Of a DNA stretch of 34,527 bases, positions 32,303-34,527 are shown piece by piece. This DNA comes from Bacteroidales bacterium M8. Its GTDB lineage: Bacteria; Bacteroidota; Bacteroidia; Bacteroidales; Muribaculaceae. The notes beneath the pieces were generated by a model that did no database searches, had not been told where the DNA came from, and saw nothing but the letters and a program-made list of their open reading frames with translations. A program made the position numbers and the translations under genes. Position 1 is the stretch's first letter, and the number at the start of each line of letters is the position of its first letter. The stretch lies in contig LUJS01000034.1 of assembly GCA_001689495.1 (NCBI GenBank), forward strand, positions 1-34,527, written 5' to 3'.

Positions 32303-32310
32303 CAAATTTA
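32303..32310 (-). promoter_or_regulatory. -7 promoter element of lpxB
   Basis: TAAATTTG on the minus strand, ending 6 nt before the lpxB ATG; no TTG at the usual -33 spacing. It predicts a very short leader. Confidence 0.45.
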
Positions 32311-32414
32311 GCGATTTTCGGCGTTAATTGTTGTTAACAAGACTTAAAGCCACTGATTTTTTTGCTAACTTGCGTGTTGTATTCAGGTACTCACCCCGAA
32401 TTCCATCACGCCCT

Positions 32415-32987
32415 ATGAATGTTCCCAGACTCATTCTGCTCCTCATTCTGACGTTTATGTTCCCATCGCTCGGCGCGAAGACCCCCATCCTCGGCACCCA
32501 CAGCATCGACGCCGAGCAGATGTATCAGTTCGTGGCATCGCGCAATCCCGACTTTCCCCGCGAGGTGGCCGAGGCCTTCTGCGAGGTCGGTGCCATCTAT
32601 GGCGTGCGCGGCGACATAGCCCTGTGTCAGGCCATCATCGAGACCGGATGGTTCAGGTTTGACAACGGCACCGCCGTCACCCCCGACGCCCACAACTATT
32701 GCGGCATGGGCGTGCGCCGCCGCGGCGACAAGGGATGCGTCTTCGGCAGCGTGCGCGAGGGGGTCACGGCCATGATACAGCACCTCTATGCCTATGCCTG
32801 CCGTCACGACCTGCCCGAGGGCGAGCAACTGCTGGACCCGCGATTCGGATACGTCGACCGCGGGTCGGCCAAGTCGTGGGAGTCGCTCTCGGGCCGCTGG
32901 GCCATGAATCCGCGCTATGGCAAGGACATACTCGACATGTACAGGCGCATGGAGCGTCACGACAACCGATCAAGCACCAAACGATGA
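32415..32987 (+). CDS. Secreted glucosaminidase-domain peptidoglycan hydrolase
   Basis: 190 residues from the ATG at 32415, which gives a signal peptide (MNVPRLILLLILTFMFPSLG); an earlier in-frame start at 32328 would bury it. The domain matches the mannosyl-glycoprotein endo-beta-N-acetylglucosaminidase family: QAIIETGWFRF supplies the probable catalytic Glu76, followed by HNYCGMGV, FGSVREGVTAMIQHL and the late RWAMNPRYG. It probably cuts peptidoglycan glycan bonds in the periplasm. Its stop codon overlaps the helicase start as ATGA, so the two are translationally coupled. Confidence 0.92.
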   Translation: MNVPRLILLLILTFMFPSLGAKTPILGTHSIDAEQMYQFVASRNPDFPREVAEAFCEVGAIYGVRGDIALCQAIIETGWFRFDNGTAVTPDAHNYCGMGVRRRGDKGCVFGSVREGVTAMIQHLYAYACRHDLPEGEQLLDPRFGYVDRGSAKSWESLSGRWAMNPRYGKDILDMYRRMERHDNRSSTKR

Positions 32988-34303
32988 AACAGAAAGAGAT
33001 ACTCGCCGGCATCTTTGCCCGCACACCCGTCCGCCAGCTCAACCCCATGCAGCAGCGCATGACCGAGATTCCCCTCTCGGGCACCTTCATCCTGCTGGCC
33101 CCCACGGGCTCGGGCAAGACACTGGCATTCGCCATCCCCCTGCTCAAGAACCTCGCCGACCCATGCGGACGGGTGCAGGCCGTGGTCATAGCCCCCTCGC
33201 GCGAGCTGGTGATGCAGATAGCCGAGGTAATACGCCCCGTGGCCGCCGGATACAAGACCGTGGCATTCTATGGCGGACACCCCATGCAGGAGGAGATACG
33301 CTCGCTGACCGTGACGCCCGACATCGTCGTGGCCACCCCGGGGCGCCTGCTCGACCACCTGCGCCGCGGCGGCCTCGACATATCGCCCGCACGCACGCTG
33401 GTGCTCGACGAGTATGACAAGGCCCTCGAGCTTGGCTTCGCCGACGAGATGCGCCGCGTGTGCCGCCGCCTGTCGGGGCTCAGGCTGGTCATGCTCACCT
33501 CGGCCACCGAGCTCGACGAGCTGCCCGACTATCTCCCCGACATGCGCCGCGAGGTCATCGACTTTCGCGACAGCGCCCCGGCGCCGCGCCGCCGCATGCA
33601 GGTTGTGAGGGTCGAGTCTCCCTCGCGCGACAAGCTGCAGACCCTCGTCGACCTGTTGCGCTCGCTCCCCGACGGCAGGGTCATCGTCTTTGCCAACCAC
33701 CGCGAGAGCGCCGAGCGCATACATCAGGCCGTGGTCAGGGCCGGCCTCCCCGCAGGGCTCTATCACGGCGGACTCGACCAGAACGAGCGCGAGAACGCCA
33801 TCGTGCTGCTGGCCAACGGCACCACGCCGATACTCATCTCGACCGATCTGGGCTCGCGCGGCCTCGACATCCCCGAGCTCTCGGCGGTCATCCACTATCA
33901 CATGCCCGTCAACGAGCAGGCATGGACCCACCGCAACGGCCGCACCGCGCGCCAGCAGGCCGAGGGCGAGGTCTATGTCATAACCTCCGAGGGCGACGAC
34001 ATCCCCCACTACGTCACCACCGACCGCGACTATGCCCCCACAGGCCGCTCGGCCAACCCGATACGCTCGGACAGGGCCACGCTATACTTCAACGTCGGCA
34101 AGAAAGAAAAAATCTCAAAGGGCGACATCGTCGGCTACCTCATCGCCAAAGGCGGACTCACCGCCCCCGAGATCGGCAACATCACCCTGCGCGACCACGC
34201 CGCCCTCGTGGCCGTGCCCCGCGACAAGGCCCCCGACCTCGTCCGCACCCTCGCCCCCGAAAAAATCAAGAACACCCGCGCCCGCATCACATTGATGAAG
34301 TGA
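32984..34303 (+). CDS. DEAD-box-type RNA helicase with DbpA-like RNA-binding tail
   Basis: 439 residues from the ATG at 32984. The motifs run in order: APTGSGKT (39-46), PSRELV, ATPGRLLDH, DEYD (142-145) in place of DEAD, SAT (173-175), STDLGSRGLD and HRNGRTAR. The last ~75 residues (from VGKKEKISKGDIVGYL to RARITLMK) match the DbpA C-terminal RNA-binding domain, which in E. coli directs the helicase to helix 92 of 23S rRNA. So a role in large-subunit assembly is likely but inferred. The start overlaps the glucosaminidase stop by 4 nt. Confidence 0.94.
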   Translation: MKQKEILAGIFARTPVRQLNPMQQRMTEIPLSGTFILLAPTGSGKTLAFAIPLLKNLADPCGRVQAVVIAPSRELVMQIAEVIRPVAAGYKTVAFYGGHPMQEEIRSLTVTPDIVVATPGRLLDHLRRGGLDISPARTLVLDEYDKALELGFADEMRRVCRRLSGLRLVMLTSATELDELPDYLPDMRREVIDFRDSAPAPRRRMQVVRVESPSRDKLQTLVDLLRSLPDGRVIVFANHRESAERIHQAVVRAGLPAGLYHGGLDQNERENAIVLLANGTTPILISTDLGSRGLDIPELSAVIHYHMPVNEQAWTHRNGRTARQQAEGEVYVITSEGDDIPHYVTTDRDYAPTGRSANPIRSDRATLYFNVGKKEKISKGDIVGYLIAKGGLTAPEIGNITLRDHAALVAVPRDKAPDLVRTLAPEKIKNTRARITLMK

Positions 34304-34314
34304 GAATAGGGGAT

Positions 34315-34337
34315 GGGACGTCGGCCTGCCACGTCCC
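34315..34337. terminator. Hairpin after the helicase gene
   Basis: GGGACGT/ACGTCCC (34315-34321 with 34331-34337) with a 9-nt spacer. There is no T-run, so termination is uncertain; it may be a dispersed repeat. Confidence 0.4.
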
Positions 34338-34439
34338 TACGAGGGGATGGTACCAAATTCGCCTTTGCGGGATGCATATACCAGCTCCCGCCCCACCACC
34401 GCGAAAATCGTGCACCATGCGCGGGGCGAAACTATCCCA

Positions 34440-34487
34440 TAACCCTATAACCCCATAACCCCATAACCCTATAACCCTATAACCCAA
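34440..34487 (+). repeat. Six-unit 8-nt array (TAACCCYA)
   Basis: TAACCCTA, TAACCCCA, TAACCCCA, TAACCCTA, TAACCCTA and TAACCCAA follow each other. The same unit family occurs in three copies right after the uvrA stop (20729-20752). It lies in the 224-bp non-coding end of the window. No gene in the window ends at it. Confidence 0.85.
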
Positions 34488-34527
34488 ACCGTACGGTCTG
34501 CGCACAAAAAGCCCCGGGCGCTGCAAT

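Noticed and set aside
34440..34487. Telomere or plasmid/linear-replicon end suggested by TAACCC repeats.
   Set aside because: The unit is 8 nt and also occurs inside an operon at 20729-20752, so it is an intergenic repeat.
34287..34526. Minus-strand ORF of 79 codons over the right end.
   Set aside because: It reads through the TAACCC array, giving a repetitive peptide, and overlaps the helicase end; no family resemblance.

Overview
The window looks like chromosomal DNA from a GC-rich member of the Bacteroidales (phylum Bacteroidota). A Muribaculaceae-like genome is my best guess, but I cannot demonstrate the family. The evidence is: Bacteroidota-type promoters (TTTG, 19-21 nt, TAnnTTTG) in front of many genes; a PorT-like barrel; OmpH/Skp made as a lipoprotein; an EFR1-type flavodoxin-ferredoxin; a DUF2027-Smr protein; meso-DAP dehydrogenase; and membrane-anchored TPR-HTH regulators. 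No tRNA, rRNA, CRISPR array, transposase or phage gene was seen. Most of the window is housekeeping, with accessory material at about 2.5-8.4 kb, 23.8-30 kb and 30-31.1 kb.

Layout. 1-444: start of a TPR lipoprotein regulator running off the left edge. 670-2407: NADP-glutamate dehydrogenase and a 57-residue ferredoxin. 2816-6665 (minus): AraC regulator, PAP2 phosphatase fused to an outer-membrane barrel, and an ABC-type ATPase with a TOPRIM-like DUF4435 domain, facing a divergent stand-alone adenylation-domain protein (6893-8377) that has lost key lysines. 8460-11932 (minus): ddh, a LysM/periplasmic-binding protein and a PorT-like barrel, probably one envelope operon. 12086-14362 (minus): pta-ackA. 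14825-15328: ECF sigma factor. 15443-16288 (minus): Skp/OmpH lipoprotein and a 58-residue membrane protein. 16447-18745: pepD and an N-acetylmuramidase. 18899-23605 (minus): uvrA, DUF2027-Smr, EFR1 ferredoxin. 23830-26042: TonB-dependent receptor and an overlapping 26-codon ORF. 26216-29948: transmembrane TPR-HTH regulator followed by a C39-peptidase ABC exporter. 29960-32296 (minus): lpxB, HipA-like kinase, DUF3037. 32415-34303: glucosaminidase coupled to a DbpA-like DEYD-box RNA helicase.

The most interesting points are as follows. (1) A C39 peptidase/ABC exporter with intact catalytic residues sits behind a membrane-spanning TPR-HTH regulator with no recognisable cargo, exporter partner or maturation enzyme; a 26-codon ORF lies just upstream. 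(2) The regulator changes base composition sharply at the border between its sensor and output halves. (3) A HipA-like kinase and a DUF3037 protein overlap by 23 nt behind lpxB. (4) Two short tandem arrays begin exactly at the stop codons of the EFR1 and uvrA genes and repeat a stop codon in every unit. (5) Five genes have a TAnnTTTG element only 4-7 nt before the start codon, which predicts leaderless or nearly leaderless mRNAs. All functions are read from sequence motifs only; no database search was possible.
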